From NCBI GenBank assembly GCA_021820825.1, contig JAKADD010000187.1, positions 1 through 5,605 on the forward strand: a stretch of DNA of 5,605 bases, in the 5' to 3' direction. The position numbers were made by a program, and so were the translations under genes. This document shows, in pieces, positions 1 through 5,605 of this stretch. The DNA comes from Bacillota bacterium (GTDB lineage Bacteria > Bacillota > Bacilli > Alicyclobacillales > SLC66). The notes under the pieces were generated by a model. It did not search any database and was not told where the DNA came from. It saw nothing but the letters and a program-made list of their open reading frames with translations. Each line of letters starts with the position of its first letter. Within the stretch, counting starts at the first letter, position 1.

Positions 1-170
1 CATTTCAGAATCACAGTTGGGCGGGTGGCGGCCATGGCAACAGTCCAGCCCGGTTTCTGTACTCCATTTGTATGCCGTTCGCCCATTATTGGTGAGAACG
101 ATAAAGTGGCTTTTGCCCACGCCCAGTCCCCATACTCTATGTGCGATCCCTGCGCGCTGACACAAAAGAC
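1..170. other. Left-edge region with open frames but no supportable gene
   Basis: This stretch lies beyond the terminator of the dipeptidase transcript. On the minus strand one frame is open from a GTG at 118-120 to the edge (40 codons, beginning VGKSHFIVLTNN after the start). A second is open from an ATG at 84-86 (28 codons, beginning MGERHTNG). On the plus strand the frame from base 1 stays open to 414. None has a convincing Shine-Dalgarno site, a recognisable family motif or a clear promoter, and overlapping open frames on both strands are expected at this GC content. The next gene, perhaps starting just outside or at the edge, cannot be identified from here. A gene such as spoVS follows ymdB in Bacillus subtilis, but nothing visible matches its N-terminus. 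Confidence 0.3.
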
Positions 171-192
171 GGGCGCCCCCCGTGGGGCGCCC
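160..192 (-). terminator. Intrinsic terminator after the dipeptidase gene
   Basis: Read on the minus strand, GGGCGCCCC (192-184), a 4-base loop and GGGGCGCCC (179-171) form a perfect 9-bp GC stem. It is followed by GTCTTTTGTGT, a short T-run. The hairpin lies about 85 bases after the dipeptidase stop codon and is oriented to end that transcript. The T-tract is only four long, so efficiency is uncertain. On the plus strand no T-run follows the stem, so it should not act bidirectionally. Confidence 0.8.
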
Positions 193-277
193 GAGAAAGT
201 ACGGTCATCGCTTCACTATCCTGCCTGGACGGAGAGATTTCTTGCGCCGCCCAGGCGAGCCGCTGTCATCCCAGGCG

Positions 278-1231
278 TTATTGCGGCGGCAAAATTTGCG
301 AAAACACGCGCAGCCAGTTCCCGCCAGCCACCTTGGCCAGTACATCGGACCCATAGCGGCGCTCCAGCTTCTCCAGCAGCAGTGGATAGTCGGAGCCATT
401 ACGAAGATCTGTGAGCGTCGTATCGATACCGTCAAAATCGGAACCAAGCGCCACGCCGTCTGGTCCCGCGACAGTCAGCAAATGGTCGATATGCCGCAAT
501 AAATCCTCCGTGGTGAGCACATCGCGATCGCCGATAAAGCTGGGTACAAAGGTGGCGCCGACGAGACCGCCGGTGGCCGCAACGCCGCGAATCTGATCAT
601 CGCTCAGGTTCCGGCGATGCGGGTGGACCGCCGCGGCATTGCTGTGCGAAGCCACGACTGGACCGCCGTAAATCTCCAGCACATCCCATACTCCACGCTC
701 CGCAAGGTGCGAGACATCAACGACCATGCCCAGGCTGCGCATCGTCTGCACCACCTCTTTGCCGAACTGGGTCAGACCGGCGCCGCGCATTTCACCCACC
801 CCATCGGCAACGCTGTTGGCGCCATTCCATGTCAGCCCGATCAATCGTACACCCAGACGAAAGAGAGCATGGAGCACGCCAATTTGCCCCGCCAGCGCAT
901 CCGCCCCCTCCAGTGACAGAATGGCGCCCCGCTGCCCACTGTGCAACACGGATTGCAGCTCAGGCGTACTGAAGACAGGCGCGATTACACCCGGTCTGGC
1001 CACCTCCCGGTAAAAGCGGTCCAGCGAGGACAACACCTTGTACAACTGTTCGCCAGGGCTCAGACTGGGCTCCACAAAAGTGACAAACACCTGCAAATCA
1101 ATTCCGCTGGCCGCCATATGTAAATCATTCTGCTGCAACATCGAATCCGGGTCGTAGAACCCCACCCCATCGCTCTCCATGCGATAGAGAATATCCGCAT
1201 GCCCGTCAACCACAAAACGCCCGTTATACAT
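278..1231 (-). CDS. Membrane dipeptidase, peptidase M19 (renal dipeptidase-like) family
   Basis: A 317-residue protein of the M19 family: zinc hydrolases with an amidohydrolase-type TIM barrel that cleave dipeptides, sometimes with D-amino acids or dehydro residues. The expected ligands are visible: HAD at 11-13 (H11, D13), the bridging glutamate in SLEGAD (E108), H175 in VDVSH, H196 in VASHSN, the RRNLSD segment at 206-211, and GSDFDG (263-268) carrying the active-site aspartate. It ends with the family-typical GGNWLRVF (303-310). Length is normal for bacterial members. There is no signal peptide, so it is probably cytoplasmic despite the family name. The ATG is well supported by AGGAGGAGG 8 bases upstream. 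It lies 42 bases after the ymdB stop and is probably cotranscribed with it; an intrinsic terminator follows. Family assignment is firm; the substrate (perhaps cell-wall-derived or metabolic dipeptides) is not known. Confidence 0.93.
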   Translation of the reverse strand: MYNGRFVVDGHADILYRMESDGVGFYDPDSMLQQNDLHMAASGIDLQVFVTFVEPSLSPGEQLYKVLSSLDRFYREVARPGVIAPVFSTPELQSVLHSGQRGAILSLEGADALAGQIGVLHALFRLGVRLIGLTWNGANSVADGVGEMRGAGLTQFGKEVVQTMRSLGMVVDVSHLAERGVWDVLEIYGGPVVASHSNAAAVHPHRRNLSDDQIRGVAATGGLVGATFVPSFIGDRDVLTTEDLLRHIDHLLTVAGPDGVALGSDFDGIDTTLTDLRNGSDYPLLLEKLERRYGSDVLAKVAGGNWLRVFSQILPPQ

Positions 1232-1239
1232 GGGTGCAT

Positions 1240-1248
1240 CCTCCTCCT
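1240..1248 (-). promoter_or_regulatory. Strong Shine-Dalgarno site of the dipeptidase gene
   Basis: On the minus strand AGGAGGAGG lies 8 bases upstream of the ATG at 1229-1231, in the 42-base gap after ymdB. It fixes the start codon and indicates independent, efficient initiation rather than strict translational coupling. Confidence 0.85.
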
Positions 1249-1273
1249 GCTGATTTTTCCGCCTGCCGATGAA

Positions 1274-2050
1274 CTACTCGGCGATGGCGATGCGCTCGAT
1301 CTGTGACGCACGCCCACCGGCTCCCACAGTCAATATAACTGCCGAAAGCTGCCGGGGACCATCCGCCACTGCAAATCTGGCCGGCATCTGATCCATGAAC
1401 CGCTTGATTACCGTGGCGCGCTCCACACCAAGGATGCCGTCTCTGGGACCGGTCATGCCTACATCCGTAAGAAACGCGGTGCCATTCGGCAGAATACGTT
1501 CGTCTGCCGTCTGAACATGCGTATGCGTTCCGATCACGGCTGATACGCGCCCGGCCGCATACCAGCCCATGGCCAGTTTCTCCGAAGTGGCTTCGGCGTG
1601 GAAATCCACAAATATATGATCGGTGACGGAACTCAATTGGTCAATGATATGGTCCAATATGCGAAAAGGGCAATCGGCCAGACTCATAAATGTTCGCCCG
1701 ACGAGATTGATCACGGCAACGGACTGGACGCCAACCTGAACAACCGTATACCCCTGTCCGGGAACTTCCGGATGCAGGTTGGCCGGGCGGCAGATTCTGC
1801 GGTCACGCGACAGCAATGAAACAACTTCTTTCTGATCCCATGCGTGGTTGCCAAGCGTGATGGCGTCAACGCCGCTGTCATAGAGGTGCTCAGCGGCATT
1901 CTCCGTGATCCCGCGACCATTTGCGGCGGAATTCTCGCCATTGGCGATGACCAGATCAGGCGCATAGAGCCTGCGCAGATTCGGCAGCAACTCCCTCACA
2001 TACATGAGTCCCTGCCTTCCCGTAACGTCTCCAATGAATAATATCTTCAT
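1274..2050 (-). CDS. ymdB: YmdB-family metallophosphoesterase (cyclic-nucleotide phosphodiesterase, TIGR00282 type)
   Basis: A 258-residue protein close in length and motif order to Bacillus subtilis YmdB, a dinuclear-metal phosphodiesterase reported to hydrolyse 2',3'-cyclic nucleotides and needed for biofilm and motility decisions. Metal-binding positions are all present: D8 in FIGDVTG, E39-N40 in NGENSA, N68-H69 in LGNHAWD, H151 in VDFHAEATSEK, and H176/H178 in GTHTHVQTAD. The C-terminal part carries the conserved TDVGMTGPRDGILG. No signal peptide or membrane segment is seen, so it is cytoplasmic. Start choice: an ATG three codons upstream (2057-2059) directly abuts AAGGAG and has no spacing, whereas the ATG at 2048-2050 has a 9-base spacing and gives the family-typical MKILFIGDV, so I use the latter. 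It follows rny by 47 bases containing a terminator-like hairpin and precedes the dipeptidase by 42 bases. Identification is confident; substrate preference is inferred from the family. Confidence 0.95.
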   Translation of the reverse strand: MKILFIGDVTGRQGLMYVRELLPNLRRLYAPDLVIANGENSAANGRGITENAAEHLYDSGVDAITLGNHAWDQKEVVSLLSRDRRICRPANLHPEVPGQGYTVVQVGVQSVAVINLVGRTFMSLADCPFRILDHIIDQLSSVTDHIFVDFHAEATSEKLAMGWYAAGRVSAVIGTHTHVQTADERILPNGTAFLTDVGMTGPRDGILGVERATVIKRFMDQMPARFAVADGPRQLSAVILTVGAGGRASQIERIAIAE

Positions 2051-2059
2051 CAAATGCAT

Positions 2060-2065
2060 CTCCTT
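2060..2065 (-). promoter_or_regulatory. Shine-Dalgarno site deciding the ymdB start
   Basis: AAGGAG on the minus strand touches the upstream ATG (2057-2059) and lies 9 bases from the ATG at 2048-2050, so the downstream ATG is the workable start. The site sits in a short inverted repeat (CTCC-AA-GGAG) whose two-base loop is too tight to fold fully. Confidence 0.8.
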
Positions 2066-2096
2066 GGAGAAAAATAAGGGCAGCCAACAGGCCGCC
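2066..2096 (-). terminator. Terminator-like hairpin between rny and ymdB
   Basis: One base after the rny stop codon, the minus strand reads GGCGGCC (2096-2090), loop TGTT, then GGCTGCC (2085-2079): a 7-bp GC-rich stem with one G-U pair. CTTATTTTTCTCC follows directly. Hairpin plus T-rich tract has the form of an intrinsic terminator, and the tract runs into the ymdB Shine-Dalgarno site. It could end most rny transcripts, act as a partial terminator that sets ymdB expression, or protect the rny mRNA 3' end. The stem is short, so leaky termination is likely. Confidence 0.6.
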
Positions 2097-2097
2097 G

Positions 2098-3651
2098 TTA
2101 TTTTGCGTATTCTACTGCTCTTGTCTCGCGGATGACTGTGACCTTGATTTGCCCTGGATAATCGAGTTCGTTCTCAATTCGTTTCGATATCTCTCGAGCC
2201 ACCCTAACTGACTCAGCGTCGTCAACCTGCTCAGGCTTCACTATAATACGGATTTCTCTACCCGCCTGGATCGCGTACGACTTGTCCACGCCGCTAAAGG
2301 AACAAGCGATTTCCTCTAATCTTTCCAATCTCTTCAGATATACGTCGAGCGACTCCCTTCGCGCTCCCGGACGAGCCGCAGACAGTGCGTCTGCCGCGCC
2401 GACCAAAACTGATATGGGAGACGTATACTCGATATCTCCGTGATGAGCTCCGATTGCGTTCACCACCACCGGATGCTCCTTATATTTTCTGGCCAGGTCT
2501 ACGCCGATTTCCACGTGCGATCCTTCGACCTCATGCGTAATCGCCTTACCAACATCGTGCAACAGCCCGCCCCGCTTCGCGAGAGTAACGTCAAGCCCCA
2601 GTTCTGCAGCCATCAATCCGGCCAAATGCGCTACTTCAATTGAGTGTTTAAGCACATTTTGACCGTAACTTGTGCGATACTTCAAGCGACCCAGGATCTT
2701 GACCAGATCAGGATGGATCCCGTGAATACCCGTCTCAAATGTGGCTTGCTCGCCTTCTTCGCGAACACGCTCATCAACCTCGCGTTTGGCCTTCTCAACC
2801 ATTTCTTCAATACGCGCCGGGTGAATCCGGCCGTCAGCCACAAGCTTCTCCAATGCAATTCGCGCGACCTCACGACGAATAGGATCAAACCCTGACAAAA
2901 TAACGGCTTCTGGCGTGTCGTCGATAATCAGATCCACGCCCGTCAGAGTTTCCAGAGTGCGGATGTTGCGGCCTTCGCGTCCGATGATCCGACCCTTCAT
3001 TTCATCACTGGGAAGCGCAACCACTGACACCGTGGTCTCAGCCACGTGGTCAGCAGCACAACGCTGGATTGCGGTAGCGATAATCTCCTTCGCCTTGCGA
3101 TCTGCCTCTTCCTTCGCCTGTTGCTCGATTTCTTTCATCAATAAAGCGGCATCGTGTTTACATTCGGAACGCACCTGGGTCAATATCAGTTCCCTGGCTT
3201 CTGCGCCAGTGAGTCCAGATATCCGCTCCAGTTCCGCAACCTGGTGCTTCGACGCCTCTTCCAGATGGCGTCGCTGTTCTTCGAGAATTCGTTCGTCAGC
3301 GCCGAGACCTTCACTACGTCTTTCGAGAGCCTCGGATTTCCGGTCCAAAGCTTCCTCTTTTTGCAATAGCCTGCGCTCAAGTCTCTGAATTTCCATTCGC
3401 CGCTCCCGCAACTCACGCTCTGCGTCGTTGCGAATGCGATGGCCTTCTTCCTTAGCCTCCAACACAGCTTCCTTTATCTTGGTTTCGGCCGTGTGGCGAG
3501 CAGATTCAATCATCTGCTCTGCTTGAGCTCGCGCTCCAGACAGCGACATCTCCACTGACCTGGCGCGCATCGTAATCCAGACAAACATTCCCCCAGCCAC
3601 CACTACAGCTGTTAAAACAAGCGCAATGATGAACACCAAGGAGGATATCAT
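2098..3651 (-). CDS. rny: Ribonuclease Y, membrane-anchored endoribonuclease
   Basis: A 517-residue RNase Y (YmdA), the endonuclease that starts bulk mRNA decay and processes operon mRNAs in many Bacillota; B. subtilis Rny is 520 residues. Architecture in order: an N-terminal membrane helix (about residues 2-27, [10 protein letters not shown] then a VVVAGG stretch); a long charged coiled coil (about 30-200, rich in E, R, K and A); a KH RNA-binding domain with the [10 protein letters not shown] loop (220-229); an HD domain with H365-D366 in LLHDVGKA and HHGD at 403-406; and the conserved C-terminal region ending ETRAVEYAK. All catalytic signatures are intact. Start choice: an in-frame ATG 16 codons upstream (3697-3699) exists, but it lacks a Shine-Dalgarno site and would put a charged, RNase Y-atypical leader ahead of the membrane helix. 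The chosen ATG has AGGTGGGGGG upstream (11 bases from its last G). A consensus promoter about 120 bases upstream suggests its own transcription unit. Confidence 0.97.
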   Translation of the reverse strand: MISSLVFIIALVLTAVVVAGGMFVWITMRARSVEMSLSGARAQAEQMIESARHTAETKIKEAVLEAKEEGHRIRNDAERELRERRMEIQRLERRLLQKEEALDRKSEALERRSEGLGADERILEEQRRHLEEASKHQVAELERISGLTGAEARELILTQVRSECKHDAALLMKEIEQQAKEEADRKAKEIIATAIQRCAADHVAETTVSVVALPSDEMKGRIIGREGRNIRTLETLTGVDLIIDDTPEAVILSGFDPIRREVARIALEKLVADGRIHPARIEEMVEKAKREVDERVREEGEQATFETGIHGIHPDLVKILGRLKYRTSYGQNVLKHSIEVAHLAGLMAAELGLDVTLAKRGGLLHDVGKAITHEVEGSHVEIGVDLARKYKEHPVVVNAIGAHHGDIEYTSPISVLVGAADALSAARPGARRESLDVYLKRLERLEEIACSFSGVDKSYAIQAGREIRIIVKPEQVDDAESVRVAREISKRIENELDYPGQIKVTVIRETRAVEYAK

Positions 3652-3771
3652 ACTTGCATCGGCCCCCCACCTCACCCTGAGAGGGACGCTGAGCAACATT
3701 CAGGATGTAACGGATTGCTCCAGACACTTCCAACCGCTATCACACATGAAATTGACACAGCAGAAATACGC
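3652..3771 (-). promoter_or_regulatory. Structured 5' leader of rny
   Basis: About 120 bases separate the predicted transcription start (near 3771, inferred from the -10 box) from the rny ATG. Two stems are visible on the minus strand: GAGCAA (3720-3715) with TTGCTC (3696-3691), and CCCT (3685-3682) with AGGG (3678-3675), extendable by CTCA (3693-3690) with TGAG (3674-3671). The extension shares bases 3693-3691 with the first stem, so the two forms compete. The Shine-Dalgarno region (3663-3672) abuts the second stem. A 15-codon frame (3747-3700, starting MCDSGW, no good ribosome site) ends in TGA directly against an ATG in frame with rny. No known riboswitch class is recognised, and any control is inference. 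Confidence 0.4.
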
Positions 3772-3777
3772 AATTCA

Positions 3778-3806
3778 ATTATATGATACATGTAAATCCC
3801 TGTCAA
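3778..3806 (-). promoter_or_regulatory. Exact-consensus SigA promoter of rny
   Basis: On the minus strand TTGACA (3806-3801) and TATAAT (3783-3778) are separated by exactly 17 bases: a perfect match in both hexamers at the optimal spacing for the housekeeping sigma factor. It lies in an AT-rich gap (about 40% GC) and points at rny. Transcription should begin near 3771. The spacer contains the 8-base palindrome TACATGTA (3787-3794). No AT-rich UP element is obvious upstream of the -35 box. Confidence 0.88.
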
Positions 3807-3838
3807 CCACACAATCCGATCCAGTTCACCCAACCAAT

Positions 3839-3859
3839 CAGTCGTTATATACACAACTG
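3839..3859 (-). terminator. Weak hairpin after recX
   Basis: About ten bases after the recX stop codon the minus strand reads CAGTTGT (3859-3853), a 7-base loop and ACGACTG (3845-3839), a 7-bp stem with one G-U pair. ATTGGTTGGG follows, which is not a proper T-tract. It may mark or protect the 3' end of recA-recX mRNA, but intrinsic termination is doubtful and read-through into rny is possible. Confidence 0.3.
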
Positions 3860-3869
3860 TTTCGCACCG

Positions 3870-4598
3870 CTATGAATCTTCGCTCTGCAGCAATTTGCGC
3901 AGAGTCAAGCGCACAGTATCCCCCGCATATCCTTTACGGTACAAATAACCAGCTAAAAGTTCCCAACGCTTTCGGTTGCGTTCTTTATCGCTCAATGTTT
4001 CGGAACCACGGGACAGTTTTCTGTCTATCTCTGCCAACTTGCGTTGGCCATCGCGCCAGGCGCCGCCCGTTTCGTCGTACTGACTGCCGCGCATGACCTG
4101 CTTCACCTGATCCGAAGCCACTCCGCGCGCCAGCAGACGTTGCGCCAGATCCCGTCTGCTCCGTGACGCGCCGCTTGAAATTGTCCGTTCGACGTAGCGC
4201 TCGCTGAGTTTGCCGTCGTCCAGGAGGTTTTGTTCTTTCAGCCACTGCACCACTTCATCAGCCAGCGAAGCGTGATAGGAATGTCTGGTCAGGTACTGCT
4301 TCACTTCAGCCTCTGTACGAGAACGTCCGGCCAGATAGCGGATGCTCAACTCACGAGCCGCAGCCAGCGCGTCAGTCCGCACAAGTTCCTGCAGAACCGC
4401 CTCGGTAAACACGCTTCCAACTGTAATGTTTCGTTGCGACAAACTTAAAACAAGGAAAGGACCCGCGGTCGTTCCGTCTGACAGACGCAGCAAGCGGCGC
4501 TGCTGATCTTCCGGATCGCGTTCCTTGTCCACCACCGTCAAGTCGCCAGAGTCAGTCATCTCGACGATCACTCCGTCCTGATACGCCGCCAGCTTCAC
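3870..4598 (-). CDS. recX: RecX, regulator of RecA filaments
   Basis: A 242-residue RecX-family protein. RecX binds in the groove of RecA-DNA filaments and modulates their growth and activity in the cytoplasm. The helical repeats typical of the family are visible: RYLAGRSRTEAEVKQYL (87-103), YVERTISSGASRSRRDLAQR (135-154) and LLAGYLYRKGYAGDTVRLTL (214-233). The N-terminal strand-rich part includes RRLLRLSDG (34-42), matching where the family usually has an LDG turn. About 20 residues precede that point, a somewhat long N-terminus. The start used is a GTG 12 bases after the recA stop, without a clear Shine-Dalgarno site, which suggests coupling to recA translation. An alternative is the ATG at codon 14 (4557-4559), with GGAG 11 bases upstream. 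It lies in the usual place directly behind recA. The family call is strong; the exact start is not settled. Confidence 0.93.
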   Translation of the reverse strand: MKLAAYQDGVIVEMTDSGDLTVVDKERDPEDQQRRLLRLSDGTTAGPFLVLSLSQRNITVGSVFTEAVLQELVRTDALAAARELSIRYLAGRSRTEAEVKQYLTRHSYHASLADEVVQWLKEQNLLDDGKLSERYVERTISSGASRSRRDLAQRLLARGVASDQVKQVMRGSQYDETGGAWRDGQRKLAEIDRKLSRGSETLSDKERNRKRWELLAGYLYRKGYAGDTVRLTLRKLLQSEDS

Positions 4599-4610
4599 GG
4601 CCAGTCTGGG

Positions 4611-5605
4611 TTACTCTTCAAATTCCAAATCCACATCCTCTTCCGCCGGGCTTTGCACAACCACCACCCCAGGAGACATGATGCTCAACTCGCGAATCCT
4701 TGCATCGATCTTATTCACCATATCCGGATGTTCCTTCAGAAACTGTTTGGCGTTCTCCTTACCCTGCCCCAGCCGTTCATCGCCGTAGGAATACCATGCG
4801 CCGCTCTTCTGGATAATGTCCAGTTCCGTGCCAATGTCCACAATGCTCCCCACACGGGAAATTCCCTCGCCAAACATGATATCCACTTCAACCTGTTTGA
4901 AAGGAGGCGCCACCTTGTTTTTTACAACCTTGATTTTTGTCCGATTGCCAACCACATCGTTTCCCTGTTTCAGGGCTTCCCCCCTGCGAACCTCAAGCCT
5001 GATGGTGGAGTAGAACTTGAGCGCGCGCCCCCCGGTCGTAGTCTCCGGATTGCCATACATGACTCCCACTTTTTCGCGGATCTGATTGATAAAGATCGTA
5101 ATGGTCTTTGATTTGTTGATCGCGCCGCTGAGTTTTCGAAGAGCCTGGGACATCAGACGGGCGTGCAGACCCACATGGGAATCTCCCATTTCCCCTTCAA
5201 TCTCCGCCTTCGGAACGAGAGCGGCCACGGAGTCGATCACGATAATTTCTACAGCGCCGCTACGCACAAGCGCCTCTGCGATTTCAAGCGCCTGTTCGCC
5301 CGTATCAGGTTGGGAGATGAGCATCTCATCGATGTTGACGCCAAGATTCTGGGCATACAGTGGATCAAGCGCATGTTCAGCGTCAATAAACGCGGCTTGC
5401 CCTCCCTGTCGCTGCACTTCTGCAATTGCGTGCAACGCGACCGTCGTCTTTCCGGATGACTCCGGTCCGTATACCTCAATAATCCTGCCCCGCGGCAATC
5501 CGCCTACGCCAAGCGCGATGTCAAGAGCCAAAGAACCCGACGATATGGTCTCGATGTTCATCGTTGCGCTCGCCTCCCCGAGCCGCATGATTGAGCCTTT
5601 GCCAA
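4611..5605 (-). CDS. recA: RecA recombinase, 5' end truncated by window edge
   Basis: RecA forms ATP-dependent filaments on single-stranded DNA, carries out homologous pairing and strand exchange, and stimulates LexA self-cleavage in the SOS response. The visible part is about 330 residues. The first in-window ATG (5586-5588) is not the real start: the frame runs upstream through GKGSI, the conserved segment before MRLGE, so roughly the first 20-25 residues lie outside. Counting from that Met: Walker [10 protein letters not shown] (41-49), Walker B IIVIDS (115-120), loop L1 around [14 protein letters not shown] (131-144), FINQIR (166-171), and loop L2 [13 protein letters not shown] (175-187). 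The C-terminal domain contains [18 protein letters not shown] (263-280) and ends in the usual acidic tail, DVDLEFEE. Everything seen is intact, with no intein or insertion. Its promoter and any LexA box would lie beyond the right edge. Confidence 0.98.
   Translation of the reverse strand, partial: GKGSIMRLGEASATMNIETISSGSLALDIALGVGGLPRGRIIEVYGPESSGKTTVALHAIAEVQRQGGQAAFIDAEHALDPLYAQNLGVNIDEMLISQPDTGEQALEIAEALVRSGAVEIIVIDSVAALVPKAEIEGEMGDSHVGLHARLMSQALRKLSGAINKSKTITIFINQIREKVGVMYGNPETTTGGRALKFYSTIRLEVRRGEALKQGNDVVGNRTKIKVVKNKVAPPFKQVEVDIMFGEGISRVGSIVDIGTELDIIQKSGAWYSYGDERLGQGKENAKQFLKEHPDMVNKIDARIRELSIMSPGVVVVQSPAEEDVDLEFEE

Noticed and set aside
66..74. Minus-strand CATACAAAT resembling a sporulation sigma-E -10 box
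   Set aside because: No matching -35 element at acceptable spacing and no supported gene downstream within the window.
105..119. Small inverted repeat GTGGC-TTTT-GCCCAC
   Set aside because: The short stem has a bulge and no T-tract or gene context; likely chance.
25..414. 129-codon plus-strand open frame at the left edge
   Set aside because: It crosses the strong terminator hairpin and overlaps the 3' end of the dipeptidase antisense. No ribosome site; composition is consistent with chance at this GC content.
2915..3388. 157-codon plus-strand open frame, serine- and arginine-rich
   Set aside because: It is antisense to the coiled-coil part of rny. The repetitive Ser/Arg composition is what the complement of Glu/Arg/Ala-rich coding gives, and no ribosome site or family motif is seen.
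3638..3644. Plus-strand AAGGAGG resembling a perfect ribosome site
   Set aside because: It is the complement of the first codons of rny; the only start at suitable spacing (TTG at 3654) hits a stop after eight codons.
3652..3869. Possible LexA (SOS) operator in the recX-rny gap
   Set aside because: No GAAC-N4-GTTC-type site is seen; a LexA site for recA would lie outside the right edge.
3626..4096. 156-codon plus-strand open frame across the rny-recX gap
   Set aside because: It overlaps the rny start, its promoter and the recX 3' end on the other strand, lacks a Shine-Dalgarno site and matches no known family.
1..5605. Mobile elements, CRISPR array, tRNA or rRNA genes
   Set aside because: No transposase or integrase frame, spaced direct repeats or RNA gene signature was found; the genes are intact and housekeeping in type.

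Overview
The window carries five genes, all on the minus strand. In transcription order (right to left) they are recA (5' end cut off by the window edge), recX, rny (RNase Y), a ymdB-family metallophosphoesterase and an M19-type dipeptidase. RecA followed by RecX, RNase Y and YmdB is a typical low-GC Gram-positive (Bacillota) arrangement. The membrane-anchored RNase Y, consensus SigA-type promoter and purine-rich Shine-Dalgarno sites fit that. Genes are moderately GC-rich (sampled 60-base lines gave about 52-63% GC), so an Alicyclobacillaceae-like member of the Bacilli is possible, but this genus-level guess is inference only.

Layout: recA (4611 to the right edge) and recX (3870-4598) are 12 bases apart and probably cotranscribed from a promoter outside the window. 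The 218-base gap between recX and rny (3652-3869) is AT-rich. It holds a weak hairpin after recX, then an exact TTGACA-N17-TATAAT promoter pointing at rny, then a leader of about 120 bases with competing hairpins and a possible 15-codon upstream frame. rny ends at 2098 and is followed by a compact terminator-like hairpin, immediately upstream of the ymdB Shine-Dalgarno site. ymdB (1274-2050) and the dipeptidase (278-1231) are 42 bases apart and look cotranscribed. A strong GC-rich intrinsic terminator at 160-192 closes the unit. The leftmost ~160 bases hold several open frames running off the edge, but no gene I can support.

Function: recA/recX form a recombination and SOS effector/modulator pair. 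rny/ymdB pair the main membrane-bound endoribonuclease with a cyclic-nucleotide phosphodiesterase genetically tied to it in Bacillus subtilis. The dipeptidase is a two-zinc amidohydrolase-fold enzyme of unknown substrate.

I see no mobile element, CRISPR array, tRNA, rRNA or clearly novel system. The parts worth a second look are regulatory: the perfect promoter and structured leader of rny, and the hairpin between rny and ymdB.
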